Source: an uncultured Clostridia bacterium
Lineage (GTDB): Bacteria > Bacillota > Clostridia > TANB77 > CAG-508
DNA length: 64,000 nucleotides
Reading direction: 5' to 3'
Assembly (NCBI GenBank): GCA_934167445.1
Contig: CAKPKJ010000003.1
Location: 124,001-188,000 of the forward strand
Both the position numbers and the translations under genes were made by a program. The notes below the pieces were generated by a model, which did no database searches, had not been told where the DNA came from, and saw only the letters and a list, made by a program, of their open reading frames with translations. Position 1 is the first letter of the stretch. The number at the start of each line of letters is the position of its first letter. Shown piece after piece: positions 44,519-52,884 of this stretch.

Positions 44519-44638
44519 AATGATTTTGGGGACGGAGCAAAAAATCATCTAGTTCTATAAATTTATTTTATCAAAAAGCATTTATTAAAAATGTTATTCA
44601 ATTAGATGATTTTTTGCTCCGTCCCCAAAATCATTTTA
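44519..44638. repeat. Hairpin repeat copy B between nrnA and truB
   Basis: Inverted arms 44519-44550 and 44603-44638 share the TTTTGGGGACGGAGCAAAAA core and extend by ATCATCTAG/ATTAGATGAT. The loop of about 50 bases is A+T-rich and unrelated to the loops of the other copies. The nrnA stop codon (TGA, 44631-44633) is part of the arm. The element lies inside an operon, so the stem would be present in the mRNA between two coding regions. Confidence 0.88.
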
Positions 44639-45587
44639 GATATTTCTTTGTTTCGTTTACTAATTTAGTTTTTATTTGTTCTGTGGTTCCTTGTATTTTA
44701 GCTCCTGCTGCTCTCGGATGTCCTCCACCCCCAAACATCAAGCATACATCAGATACATTTACATATTCTCCTGAACGCATAGATACTTTGTACATTTTTT
44801 CGTCTTCATCATCTTGTCTTATAAATATTGAAACTTCTACACCTTCTATGTTTCTACCAATATTAACTAATCCTTCGTGGTCTCCTTCTTCTGCATTTAC
44901 TTCTTTCAAGTCTTTCTTAGTAATGTATGAAAATGCTATTTTTCCTTTTTCTAATATTTCTAGTCTATCCATAACTCTTTTTGATAGTTCGAAATTAGCT
45001 TTTGTTTTTGTTTGTAGAGTTCTTTTACATATATCAGGAATGTCTACACCTTTTCTTAGTAATTCTGATGCATATTCAAATGTGTCTGCTGTTGTTGACG
45101 GATATTGTAATCCTCCTGTATCTGTGATTATTCCCGTCATTAAGCAGGTTCCAATTTTTGAATCTATTTCTATATTATAATATGATAGCATACTCAAAAC
45201 TATTTCTGCGCAAGCTGGGGCAACAGGATTAACATAATTTATATCTCCATACATATTGTTGCTTCCATGGTGGTCAATTACTATTGTTTTTTTAGCATTT
45301 TCAAAGTATTCTCTATTATCTAATCTTTTTATTGTTGCACAATCTAGGCTTATTGCTAAATCATATTTTTTAATATCACTTTCTGTTTTTAATGCTTCTA
45401 TTGCTGGTAAAAAATCAAATGTTCTCGCATATTTGGTTACGATTACATCTGCTTTCTTTCCAATTTTTTCTAGTCCTAATTTTAATCCTAATAAGCTTCC
45501 TATTGCATCTCCATCTGGTGTTTCATGTGCTAACATAACTATTTTTTCTGCTTCTTGTATTTCTTTTAAAATTTCATCTAATGTCAT
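44631..45587 (-). CDS. nrnA: DHH-family oligoribonuclease/pAp phosphatase (NrnA-like)
   Basis: NrnA degrades short RNA oligonucleotides and dephosphorylates pAp (3'-phosphoadenosine 5'-phosphate). The 318-residue protein has the DHH-domain motifs HETPDGDAIGSLLGL, SLDCA and IDHHGSNNMYGDINYVNP (the DHH signature), and the DHHA1 glycine motif MFGGGGHPRAAGAKI. The position between rbfA and truB is the usual Firmicute arrangement. The last codon is followed by a TGA that belongs to hairpin repeat copy B. Confidence 0.94.
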   Translation of the reverse strand: MTLDEILKEIQEAEKIVMLAHETPDGDAIGSLLGLKLGLEKIGKKADVIVTKYARTFDFLPAIEALKTESDIKKYDLAISLDCATIKRLDNREYFENAKKTIVIDHHGSNNMYGDINYVNPVAPACAEIVLSMLSYYNIEIDSKIGTCLMTGIITDTGGLQYPSTTADTFEYASELLRKGVDIPDICKRTLQTKTKANFELSKRVMDRLEILEKGKIAFSYITKKDLKEVNAEEGDHEGLVNIGRNIEGVEVSIFIRQDDEDEKMYKVSMRSGEYVNVSDVCLMFGGGGHPRAAGAKIQGTTEQIKTKLVNETKKYLK

Positions 45588-45588
45588 A

Positions 45589-45963
45589 TTAATTCTCCTC
45601 TTCTTTTTTAGGTAAAATTTCCTTTAAAATGCTATCAATTCTGGCTCCATATTCTAAAGAATCGTCTAATTCAAATACAAGTTCTGGAGTGTTACGTAAA
45701 TTCACCTTTTTAGCTAATTCGCTACGTAAAAATCCTGCTGATTTTTTTAGAGCTGCTAAAGTTTGTTTATTATCTTTTGCATTTAAAATGCTTACATAAA
45801 TTTTAGCATATTTTAAATCATTTGTAACTTTTACTTTAGTTACACTAATCATTCCAGTCGCATTTGGATTTTTTAATTTAAAACTAATTATATTGCTCAA
45901 TTCTTTTCTATATTCTTCGTTTATTCTCTCTAATCTACTTTGACTTTCTGGCATTTTTCTCAC
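45589..45963 (-). CDS. rbfA: Ribosome-binding factor A
   Basis: A small KH-like protein (124 residues) needed for maturation of the 16S rRNA 5' end and cold-shock growth of the 30S subunit. RLERINEEYRKELSNIISFK at the start, ATGMISVTKVKVTNDLKYAK and the C-terminal LRNTPELVFELDDSLEYGAR are the conserved family segments. It is followed at once by nrnA. It is separated from infB by a 123-base palindromic element instead of the usual short gap. Confidence 0.95.
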   Translation of the reverse strand: MRKMPESQSRLERINEEYRKELSNIISFKLKNPNATGMISVTKVKVTNDLKYAKIYVSILNAKDNKQTLAALKKSAGFLRSELAKKVNLRNTPELVFELDDSLEYGARIDSILKEILPKKEEEN

Positions 45964-46016
45964 TCTCCTCTACATTTATGGCAATGAATCTTTTTATAAA
46001 AAGCAACCACAAGTTA

Positions 46017-46139
46017 GTTGAAGAAGAATTAAATTTTGGCAAGGAAAATTTCATTTAAAAGGCAAAGACGCATACGTTTGTATGTAACTAGGTTTTAAAT
46101 GAAATTTGACGTAGCCCAAAATTGTAATTATTTTTCAAC
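46017..46139. mobile_element. MITE-like palindromic element between infB and rbfA
   Basis: The element begins GTTGAAGAAGAATTA and ends TAATTATTTTTCAAC, giving terminal inverted repeats of about 25 bases that continue as AATTTTGGC/GCCCAAAATT. A second nested stem is AAATTTCATTTAAAA/TTTTAAATGAAATTT, and a small inner stem GCATAC/GTATGT closes the centre. It has no ORF. No target-site duplication is obvious. It could be a non-autonomous transposon or a structured RNA; either way it folds in the operon transcript. It is unrelated to the GGGGACGGAGC family. Confidence 0.7.
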
Positions 46140-46145
46140 AAAAAA

Positions 46146-49139
46146 TTATCTTTTTATTTCTTCCATGATATACACTTCTATCATATCGCCTTCTTTGATG
46201 TCATTATAGTTTTCAATTTGCATTCCACATTCGAATCCTTTTCCAACTTCTTTAACATCATCTTTAAATCTTTTTAATGTTGATAAATGTCCTTCATGTA
46301 TTACTATGTTATCACGAATTACCCTTACTCCTGCATTTCTTTCAACTTTTCCAGAAAGTACATAAGCACCAGCAATTGTTCCAACATTAGATATTCTAAA
46401 TGTTTGTCTTACTTCTACATTACCAATAACTTTTTCTTCGTATTTTGGTTCAAGCATTCCTTTCATTGCAGCTTCAACATCTTCAATTGCTTGATATATT
46501 ACAGAATATTGTTTTATTTCAACTTCATCTTTTTCAGCTATTTCTTTTGCTGTATTATCTGGTCTTACATTAAATGCAATTATTATAGCATTTGAAACTT
46601 TTGCAAGTGTAACATCTGATTGGTTTACAGCTCCTGCTGCAGCATGAATTACTTTTACTCTTACTTCTTCATTTTCTAGTTTTTCTAATGCTTGTTTTAC
46701 AGCTTCTACAGACCCTTGAACATCTGCTTTAACAATTAGATTTAATACTTTTAATTTTCCTTCTTCCATTTGGCTAAATAAGTTATCTAATGTTATTTTT
46801 GTTCCTTGATTTATAGCTTTTTCTCTTGCTTGATTTTTTCTCTTTTCAATTAAATGTTTTGCAACTTTTTCATTTTTAACTTCATAGAATGTTTCACCAG
46901 CTTCTGGTACTTCTGTTAATCCCATTATTTCTACTGGTGTAGATGGTCCAGCAGCTTTAACTTTTCTACCTTTGTCATCTTTCATTGCTCTAATTCTACC
47001 AATAGATGAACCTACAACAATTGTATCTCCTACATCCAAAGTTCCTCTTTGTACTAGTACTGTTGCAATTGCACCTTTTCCTTTGTCAAGTCTAGCTTCA
47101 ATAACAGCACCTTTTGATTGTTTATCTGGATTAGCTTTTAATTCTAATACATCAGCTTCTAGCAATACCATTTCTAATAATTGGTCAATATTTTGTCCTG
47201 TTTTAGCTGAAATTGGAACAAATATTGTATCTCCACCCCATTCTTCTGGAACTAATTCATATTTCATTAATTCTTGTTTTACTTTATCTGGGTTGGCATC
47301 TGGTAAATCGATTTTGTTTATTGCTACAATAATTGGTATACCTGCAGATTTTGCGTGATTTATAGCTTCAACAGTTTGAGGCATAACTCCATCATTTGCA
47401 GCAACTACTAAAATTGCTATATCTGTAATTTGAGCTCCTCTAGCACGCATTGCCGTAAATGCTTCATGTCCTGGTGTATCTAAAAATGTTATTAATCTGT
47501 CATTTATTTTTACTTGATATGCACCTATTGCTTGTGTAATTCCACCTGCTTCTCCTTCAATTACATTTGTTTTTCTTATTGCATCAAGTAATGAAGTTTT
47601 ACCATGGTCTACGTGTCCCATTACTACTATTACTGGTGGTCTTGGTTGTAAATCTTCTTCTCTATCTTCAGTTTCATCAAATAATATGTCTTCATCAGTT
47701 ACTACTGTTTTCTTTTTAGCTGTAATTCCAAATTCTTGTGCTACTAAATAAGCTGTATCATAATCTACTTCTTGGTTTATTGTAGCCATAATTCCATATC
47801 CTAATAGTTTTTTAATTACATCTGCTGTTGTCTTTTTCATTTCAGCAGCTAAATCTTTTACAGTAATATTTTCTGGAATTTCAATTTCTGTTAATTTAAA
47901 TATTTTTTGTTTGTTTCTATCTTGACCATTTTGAGTTTTTCTCTTTTTACCGCGCCTTCCACGTTCTGTTGTTAAATCGTAATAATCTAACATTCCACCA
48001 TCTTGATCGTCAAACATATTTGACAATTTATTTGTTTGTCTTAATGATTTTAATTTTCCTTCATCAAAATCTCTAGAATTTCCATTATTTCTTCTGTTTT
48101 TATTTTTCTTGTTAATTTTATTCTCTTCAAAACGATTATTTGCTTTTTGCTTGTCAATATCCCTATTATATTCTCTAACAGGTTCTTTTTCTATGTTTTC
48201 TACAGCCATAATATTTTTTATATTTTTTTCAATTCCTTTTGCATCTAATGGTCGTTTATTGTTGTTGTTAAAATTGTTGTTAAATCTGTTGTTATTGCCA
48301 TTATTATTTTGACGATAATCATTTCTTCCATTTCTATTATATCTATTGTTATCCCTATTATCTCTGTTGTCCCTATTATATCCTTCTCTATTATCATTTC
48401 TACGATAATTTGAATTTTGATTATTGTTTCTATTTTGTTGTCTATTATCCCTGTTATCTCTATTTCTAAAATTATTATTTCTATCTCTGTTAAATTCTCT
48501 ATTTTCTTGTCTACGCGTTCCTGTTGATTGTTTAAATGTTGGCTTTACTTGCTCTTTAGGTTGTTGTTCAATTTTTTCCATGTTTTCACTTTTTTCTATT
48601 TTTTCTACCTTTTTATTTTTTTCTACTTCTTCATTTATTATAACTTTCTCAACTTTTTCTTCTTTTTTAGTATTTTCTTCTTTAACAGTTTCAACTTCCT
48701 GTTTCTTTTCTTCCTTTTTAGATTCTAACCCAAATAATTCGCTTACAGTCATCGGTTTATTTGGTTTGTTTCTATAAACAATGTTATAATCCTTATTTTG
48801 TTTTCTTTCTACAAATCCTACATTGTTCTTCTTTGACTGTTTTGGTGTATTTTCTTTTTTCTTTATTTGTTCATCTTCTTTTGATATGATTACTTCTCTT
48901 CTAATAATAACAGGTGCTTTTTCTTCTTTTTTATTTTCCATTTTTTTTCGATTTTCTTTTCCTTTTTCTTGTTTTACTTCTTTTTTAGTTAAATTGGTTT
49001 CTAATTTTCCTGCTTCTTCTTCAGTTATAGCACTTAAATGGCTTTTTACATCTATGTTTAGTTTTTTCGCCATTTCTATGACATCTTTACTGGCTAAGTT
49101 TAATTTTTTTGCTATTTCATATATTTTTATCTTACCCAA
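46146..49139 (-). CDS. infB: Translation initiation factor IF-2
   Basis: The GTPase that brings initiator tRNA to the 30S subunit. The order is: IF2N helical domain (KIKYEIAKKLN-like start), a long low-complexity linker (about 50-390) extremely rich in Asn, Arg, Asp and Lys, a second IF2N region, the G domain (GHVDHGKT near residue 507, DTPGHEAF, NKIDLPD), then domains II to IV. I favour the TTG at 49137-49139 as start, since GGGGGTGA lies 6 bases upstream and it gives MGKIKIYEIAKKL. The ATG at 49154 lacks a good site. The start lies inside the ylxQ reading frame. Confidence 0.95.
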   Translation of the reverse strand: MGKIKIYEIAKKLNLASKDVIEMAKKLNIDVKSHLSAITEEEAGKLETNLTKKEVKQEKGKENRKKMENKKEEKAPVIIRREVIISKEDEQIKKKENTPKQSKKNNVGFVERKQNKDYNIVYRNKPNKPMTVSELFGLESKKEEKKQEVETVKEENTKKEEKVEKVIINEEVEKNKKVEKIEKSENMEKIEQQPKEQVKPTFKQSTGTRRQENREFNRDRNNNFRNRDNRDNRQQNRNNNQNSNYRRNDNREGYNRDNRDNRDNNRYNRNGRNDYRQNNNGNNNRFNNNFNNNNKRPLDAKGIEKNIKNIMAVENIEKEPVREYNRDIDKQKANNRFEENKINKKNKNRRNNGNSRDFDEGKLKSLRQTNKLSNMFDDQDGGMLDYYDLTTERGRRGKKRKTQNGQDRNKQKIFKLTEIEIPENITVKDLAAEMKKTTADVIKKLLGYGIMATINQEVDYDTAYLVAQEFGITAKKKTVVTDEDILFDETEDREEDLQPRPPVIVVMGHVDHGKTSLLDAIRKTNVIEGEAGGITQAIGAYQVKINDRLITFLDTPGHEAFTAMRARGAQITDIAILVVAANDGVMPQTVEAINHAKSAGIPIIVAINKIDLPDANPDKVKQELMKYELVPEEWGGDTIFVPISAKTGQNIDQLLEMVLLEADVLELKANPDKQSKGAVIEARLDKGKGAIATVLVQRGTLDVGDTIVVGSSIGRIRAMKDDKGRKVKAAGPSTPVEIMGLTEVPEAGETFYEVKNEKVAKHLIEKRKNQAREKAINQGTKITLDNLFSQMEEGKLKVLNLIVKADVQGSVEAVKQALEKLENEEVRVKVIHAAAGAVNQSDVTLAKVSNAIIIAFNVRPDNTAKEIAEKDEVEIKQYSVIYQAIEDVEAAMKGMLEPKYEEKVIGNVEVRQTFRISNVGTIAGAYVLSGKVERNAGVRVIRDNIVIHEGHLSTLKRFKDDVKEVGKGFECGMQIENYNDIKEGDMIEVYIMEEIKR

Positions 49140-49452
49140 TAGCTTCACCCCCATTATTTATTTTCTCTATTTCTCTAGATAAATTTATATCTTCTATTCC
49201 CAATATAGCTTTATTATTTTTTCCAATTGCTTTACTTAATTCTTCAATACTTCCGTGTATAATAATTGGTATATTGCACTGTATTGCCAATTTATTAAAT
49301 TTATCTTTTGTCCTTTCAGAAGCATCTTCTGCTATGATAAACAATTTTACTTTTCCTTTTTTAGCTTGTGTTTCTACACTGTCTGCTCCAAATGATATTT
49401 TTCTTGCTCGTGCAGACAAACCTATTAATCCCAATATTTTCTTATTTGTCAA
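49132..49452 (-). CDS. ylxQ: YlxQ, L7Ae-family RNA-binding protein
   Basis: A 106-residue protein of the L7Ae/L30e fold, which binds kink-turn RNAs. KKILGLIGLSARARKISFGA at the start, KLFIIAEDASERTKDK and NKAILGIED are the family hallmarks. It overlaps ylxR upstream by 11 bases and infB downstream by 8, so all three are tightly coupled in the nusA-infB operon, as in Bacillus. The exact RNA target is not established from sequence. Confidence 0.92.
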   Translation of the reverse strand: MTNKKILGLIGLSARARKISFGADSVETQAKKGKVKLFIIAEDASERTKDKFNKLAIQCNIPIIIHGSIEELSKAIGKNNKAILGIEDINLSREIEKINNGGEAIG

Positions 49453-49702
49453 GTATTACACCTCTTAATTTCTCATATATTTCATCTGATATTTTCATAT
49501 CAAATACTCTTTCTAATCTTTTAGTCTTAATTAATTTTTCTAAACATTGAATATCATCACATATGTATGCTCCTCTGCCTGGCATTTTTCCAGTTCTATC
49601 AATATTTATTTCATTATCTTTGTTTTTAACAATTCTGATAAATTCTTTTTTAGCTTTTTTTTCATTACATCCCATACAGGTTCTTTCAGGTTGCTTTTTC
49701 AT
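49442..49702 (-). CDS. ylxR: YlxR (DUF448), nucleic-acid-binding protein
   Basis: An 86-residue protein with the family signature ERTCMGCNEKKAKKEFIRIV (two Cys in CMGC) and the GRGAYIC segment followed by CLEKLIKTKRLERVF. YlxR proteins bind RNA or DNA; in Bacillus the protein has been linked to RNase P RNA regulation. It lies between nusA and ylxQ, the standard position. Confidence 0.92.
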   Translation of the reverse strand: MKKQPERTCMGCNEKKAKKEFIRIVKNKDNEINIDRTGKMPGRGAYICDDIQCLEKLIKTKRLERVFDMKISDEIYEKLRGVILDK

Positions 49703-49740
49703 TATGCTACCTCCTTTATTGTATGTCCTAAAATATATAT

Positions 49741-50886
49741 TTATTCTGTTTCTTCGCTTTCTTGTTCTTCTACATCTTCTGATTCTTCTTGAGCTTTTGA
49801 TAATAATTCCCTAAATTGTGTTTCAGATTTTATATCTATTTTCCAATCTGTTAGTCTTGCTGCTAATCTTGCATTTTGGCCTGATTTTCCAATTGCTAAT
49901 GATAATTGGTCATCTGGTACAATTACTTGTGCAAATTTATTTTCTGGTTTTATATCTACTGCAAGAATTTGTGCAGGTAATAAACTTGCCGCGATATATA
50001 TAGATGGGTCTTCATTCCATTCTATTACATCTATTTTTTCTCCATTTAATTCATTTATAACATTTTGAATTCTTACACCTTTTTGCCCAACACAAGAACC
50101 AACTGGATCTATATTAGGGTCTGGTGAATATACAGCAACTTTGCTTCTATATCCTGGGTCTCTTGAAACACTTTTTATCTCAATTACACCTTCATAAATT
50201 TCTGGTATTTCAAATTCTAATAATTTTCTAACAAAATCAGGGTGACTTCTTGACACTATAACTTGAGGAGCTCCCTTTTGTCCTTTTTCTACTTTTACTA
50301 TATATCCTTTTATTTTATCGTTTACTCTGTAAGTTTCAGTAGGTATTTGTTCTTTTTTAGGCATTACTCCTTCTAATTTTCCTAAATCCATTACAACAAT
50401 ATTTCCGTCAGCTTTTTGAATTAGTCCTGAGACTATTTCACCTTTTCTTTCTTCAAATTCATTATATACAATTTCTCTTTCTGCTTCTCTTAATTTTTGT
50501 ATAATTACTTGTTTAGCAGTTTGGGCAGCAATTCTTCCAAAATCTCTTGGTACAATCTCAATATTAATTTCATCATCTAAATTATAATCTGGATTTATTT
50601 TTTGAGCTTCTTTTAGTTCTATTTCTGTTTCAGGGTCTTCTACTTTTTCTACAACTTTTTTTATTGCATATAAATGTGTTGCACCTGTTTGTCTATCCAT
50701 TTCTACTTTTACATTTTCTAATGAATCAAAATTTCTTTTGTATGCTGTTACTAACGCTGTTTCGATTGCTTCTAGTAGATATTCTTTATCCATTCCTTTT
50801 TCTTTTTCTAATTCTTCTAATGCTAATATTAATTCTTTGTTGTCAATTGCTGGTGCCTTTTCTTGACTTTTAGCTTGTTTTTTCAT
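49741..50886 (-). CDS. nusA: Transcription termination/antitermination protein NusA
   Basis: NusA binds RNA polymerase and nascent RNA to modulate pausing, termination and antitermination. The 381-residue protein has the N-terminal polymerase-binding domain (KEYLLEAIETALVTAYKRNF), an S1 domain (GEIVSGLIQKADGNIVVMDL) and two KH domains (DPVGSCVGQKGVRIQNVINE; LAIGKSGQNARLAARLTDWK). It ends in a short acidic tail (ESEDVEEQESEETE), as in Firmicutes that lack the acidic repeats. It lies 15 bases after rimP. Confidence 0.96.
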   Translation of the reverse strand: MKKQAKSQEKAPAIDNKELILALEELEKEKGMDKEYLLEAIETALVTAYKRNFDSLENVKVEMDRQTGATHLYAIKKVVEKVEDPETEIELKEAQKINPDYNLDDEINIEIVPRDFGRIAAQTAKQVIIQKLREAEREIVYNEFEERKGEIVSGLIQKADGNIVVMDLGKLEGVMPKKEQIPTETYRVNDKIKGYIVKVEKGQKGAPQVIVSRSHPDFVRKLLEFEIPEIYEGVIEIKSVSRDPGYRSKVAVYSPDPNIDPVGSCVGQKGVRIQNVINELNGEKIDVIEWNEDPSIYIAASLLPAQILAVDIKPENKFAQVIVPDDQLSLAIGKSGQNARLAARLTDWKIDIKSETQFRELLSKAQEESEDVEEQESEETE

Positions 50887-50901
50887 TTTAAAATCCTCCC
50901 T

Positions 50902-51360
50902 TTACCAATTATAAACTGTTTTTATTTGTGCTATATTTTTGCGTTCTATTGTTATTTCCTTTTCTTGCATTTCAACTGTTAATGTTTCTGGGGTGAAACT
51001 TTTTAATGTTCCTATATATTCTTTTTGACCATTTTCGTCTTTTCTGAATAATTTCACATTTATTTCTACTCCTATGTTTTGTTCTAAATGCTTGTCTTTT
51101 CTAAGTACTCTTTCTATTCCTGGTGATGATACTTCCAAAAAATATGATTCTTTAATACAGTTTGCTTCATCTAACAAATCATTTATTCCATCATTTACTT
51201 TTTCGCAATCATTAAGGTCTATTCCTTCTGGTTTATCTATAAAAATTCTTAAAAAGTAATTTTTTCCTTCTTTAGAGTATTCTACATCATATAGTTCATA
51301 ACCTAATTCTTTTACTTTTTCTTTTATGATTTTTTCTACATTATCCTCTATTTTTGACAA
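50902..51360 (-). CDS. rimP: Ribosome maturation factor RimP
   Basis: RimP assists 30S subunit assembly. The 152-residue protein carries VEKIIKEKVKELGYELYDVE, YFLRIFIDKPEGIDLNDCE and LEVSSPGIERVLRKDKHLEQ, the conserved RimP N-terminal blocks, and a C-terminal SH3-like domain. I start it at the TTG at 51358-51360: AGGGGTG lies 7 bases upstream and the product begins MSKIEDNVEKII. An earlier in-frame TTG (51387) falls inside the leader hairpin. It is the first gene of the translation operon, with a strong promoter at 51438-51466. Confidence 0.93.
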   Translation of the reverse strand: MSKIEDNVEKIIKEKVKELGYELYDVEYSKEGKNYFLRIFIDKPEGIDLNDCEKVNDGINDLLDEANCIKESYFLEVSSPGIERVLRKDKHLEQNIGVEINVKLFRKDENGQKEYIGTLKSFTPETLTVEMQEKEITIERKNIAQIKTVYNW

Positions 51361-51385
51361 AATATTACACCCCTTTATACCAATC

Positions 51386-51410
51386 AAGAGTGGGATTTGT
51401 TCCCACTCTT
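51386..51410 (-). promoter_or_regulatory. Hairpin in the rimP operon leader
   Basis: AAGAGTGGGA and TCCCACTCTT form a perfect 10-base-pair stem with a 5-base loop, about 20 bases after the predicted transcription start and 26 bases before the rimP TTG. On the minus strand no U-tract follows, so it is more likely a leader stabiliser or regulatory stem than a terminator. On the plus strand it is followed by TTTCTGTTATT. Confidence 0.6.
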
Positions 51411-51437
51411 TCTGTTATTACTTAAGTTACATTTATT

Positions 51438-51466
51438 ATTATACCCAATTTCTAGCACAATTGCAA
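51438..51466 (-). promoter_or_regulatory. Promoter of the rimP-nusA-infB-truB operon
   Basis: Minus strand TTGCAA (51461-51466), exactly 17 bases, TATAAT (51438-51443). The predicted start near 51431 gives a leader of about 70 bases containing the hairpin at 51386-51410. Confidence 0.65.
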
Positions 51467-51491
51467 GCATTTTAGCTATTTTTTCTAAATT

Positions 51492-52862
51492 TTACATTTT
51501 TGAATGATTTTTTGCTCCGTCCCCAAAATCATTTTTGCTTATGAATGATGTATCATAATTATTGTTTACAAAGTCTTTGTTATTTAGTATTTTCAAAATA
51601 AATTCTTTATTGGTTGTAACTCCTTCTATTACTAATTCTGAAAGACAGCTTTTTAGTTTTTCAATACTTTCATTTCTATTTTTGCCATGTACTATTATTT
51701 TTGCTATCATTGAGTCATATGTTGGTGGTATTTTATATCCTGTATATACAGCTGTATCTACTCTTACTCCATTTCCTCCTGGTAAATGTAAATCTGTTAT
51801 AGTACCTGGACAAGGCATAAAATTTTTGTTAGGATCTTCGCTATTTATCCTAGCTTCCATACTATGTCCTGAGAAAGTAATATCTTTTTGTTTATATTCT
51901 AATTGTTCCTTGCTTGCTATTTTAAGTTGTTCTTTTATTATATCTATTCCTGTTACTTCTTCTGTAATAGGGTGTTCTACTTGTACTCTTGTATTCATTT
52001 CCATAAAATAGAAGTCTTTATTTTTATCCACCAAAAATTCTATCGTTCCAGCATTGCTATATCCTATTTCTTTTACAGCCTTTACTGCAACCTCTCCCAT
52101 TTTCTTTCTTGTTTTTTCATCTATTGCAAGTGATGGTGTTTCTTCCAAAACTTTTTGATTTCGCCTTTGTATTGAACAATCTCTTTCGCCTAAGTGAACA
52201 CAGTTACCATGTTCATCTGCTAATATTTGTATTTCTACATGTCTTGGATTTTCTATAAATTTTTCTAAATATACACTATCATCATTAAAGGAAACTTTCG
52301 CTTCTTGTTTTACCAAATCATATTCTTTTTCTAGTTCTTCTGGTGTGAATGCTACACGTATTCCACGTCCACCTCCACCACTTGACGCTTTTAACATTAC
52401 AGGATATTTAATTTTTTCTGCTATACTTATTGCTTGTTCTTTAGAATATATTAGTCCGTCTGAGCCTGGAACAACTGGAACTCCTGCTCTTTTCATTGTT
52501 TCTTTTGCTTTTGATTTATTTCCTAATAATTCTATTAATTTATAATTAGGTCCAATAAATTTAATTCCCATTTCTTCACAAATTTTTGCAAATTGTGAAT
52601 TTTCAGATAAAAATCCATAACCCGGATGAATGCTATCTGCCCCTGTTAAGCACGCAGCCTCTAGTATAGCCTTCATATTTAAATAGCTTTTTTTTGATGG
52701 AGCTGCACCTATGCAAACTGCTTCATCAGCCAAACTTACGTGTAAAGCGGTTCTATCAGCTTCTGAGTATACAGCAACTGTTTTTATATTCATTTCTTTA
52801 CAGGCTCTAATAATTCTAACAGCAATTTCTCCTCTGTTTGCTATCAATACTTTTTTTAACAT
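51492..52862 (-). CDS. accC: Acetyl-CoA carboxylase biotin carboxylase subunit, C-terminal tail from a repeat
   Basis: AccC carboxylates the biotin on AccB using ATP and bicarbonate, the first step of fatty-acid synthesis. LLIANRGEIAVRIIRACKEM-type start, KASSGGGGRGIRVA (ATP-grasp glycine loop), HVEIQILAD, EMNTRVQVEHPITE and the normal end YDTSFISK are all visible. The final 13 residues (NDFGDGAKNHSKM) are encoded by one arm of the GGGGACGGAGC repeat (51502-51535). The native C-terminus was therefore replaced or extended. The usual downstream accD and accA are absent. Confidence 0.95.
   Translation of the reverse strand: MLKKVLIANRGEIAVRIIRACKEMNIKTVAVYSEADRTALHVSLADEAVCIGAAPSKKSYLNMKAILEAACLTGADSIHPGYGFLSENSQFAKICEEMGIKFIGPNYKLIELLGNKSKAKETMKRAGVPVVPGSDGLIYSKEQAISIAEKIKYPVMLKASSGGGGRGIRVAFTPEELEKEYDLVKQEAKVSFNDDSVYLEKFIENPRHVEIQILADEHGNCVHLGERDCSIQRRNQKVLEETPSLAIDEKTRKKMGEVAVKAVKEIGYSNAGTIEFLVDKNKDFYFMEMNTRVQVEHPITEEVTGIDIIKEQLKIASKEQLEYKQKDITFSGHSMEARINSEDPNKNFMPCPGTITDLHLPGGNGVRVDTAVYTGYKIPPTYDSMIAKIIVHGKNRNESIEKLKSCLSELVIEGVTTNKEFILKILNNKDFVNNNYDTSFISKNDFGDGAKNHSKM
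51502..51535. repeat. Hairpin repeat copy C, single arm, inside the end of accC
   Basis: One arm only (core TTTTTTGCTCCGTCCCCAAA on the plus strand), with no matching inverted arm nearby. It encodes the last residues of accC on the minus strand. A lone arm suggests loss of the other half by deletion or recombination. Confidence 0.85.
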
Positions 52863-52884
52863 TAAAATACTGCTCCTTTCTTAC

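Noticed and set aside
44493..44540. 16-codon N-terminal extension of truB
   Set aside because: It translates hairpin repeat sequence, and the ribosome site AGGGAGG lies after it, directly before the internal ATG.
43931..45180. Plus-strand ORFs antisense to truB and nrnA, one beginning MLRPQNHF
   Set aside because: These are shadows of real minus-strand genes; the RPQNHF start is just the hairpin repeat translated.
48240..48500. Simple repeats of TTATC/ATT-type units in infB as a tandem-repeat locus
   Set aside because: They encode the Asn/Arg/Asp-rich linker of IF-2 in frame, a known low-complexity region in Firmicutes with low GC.
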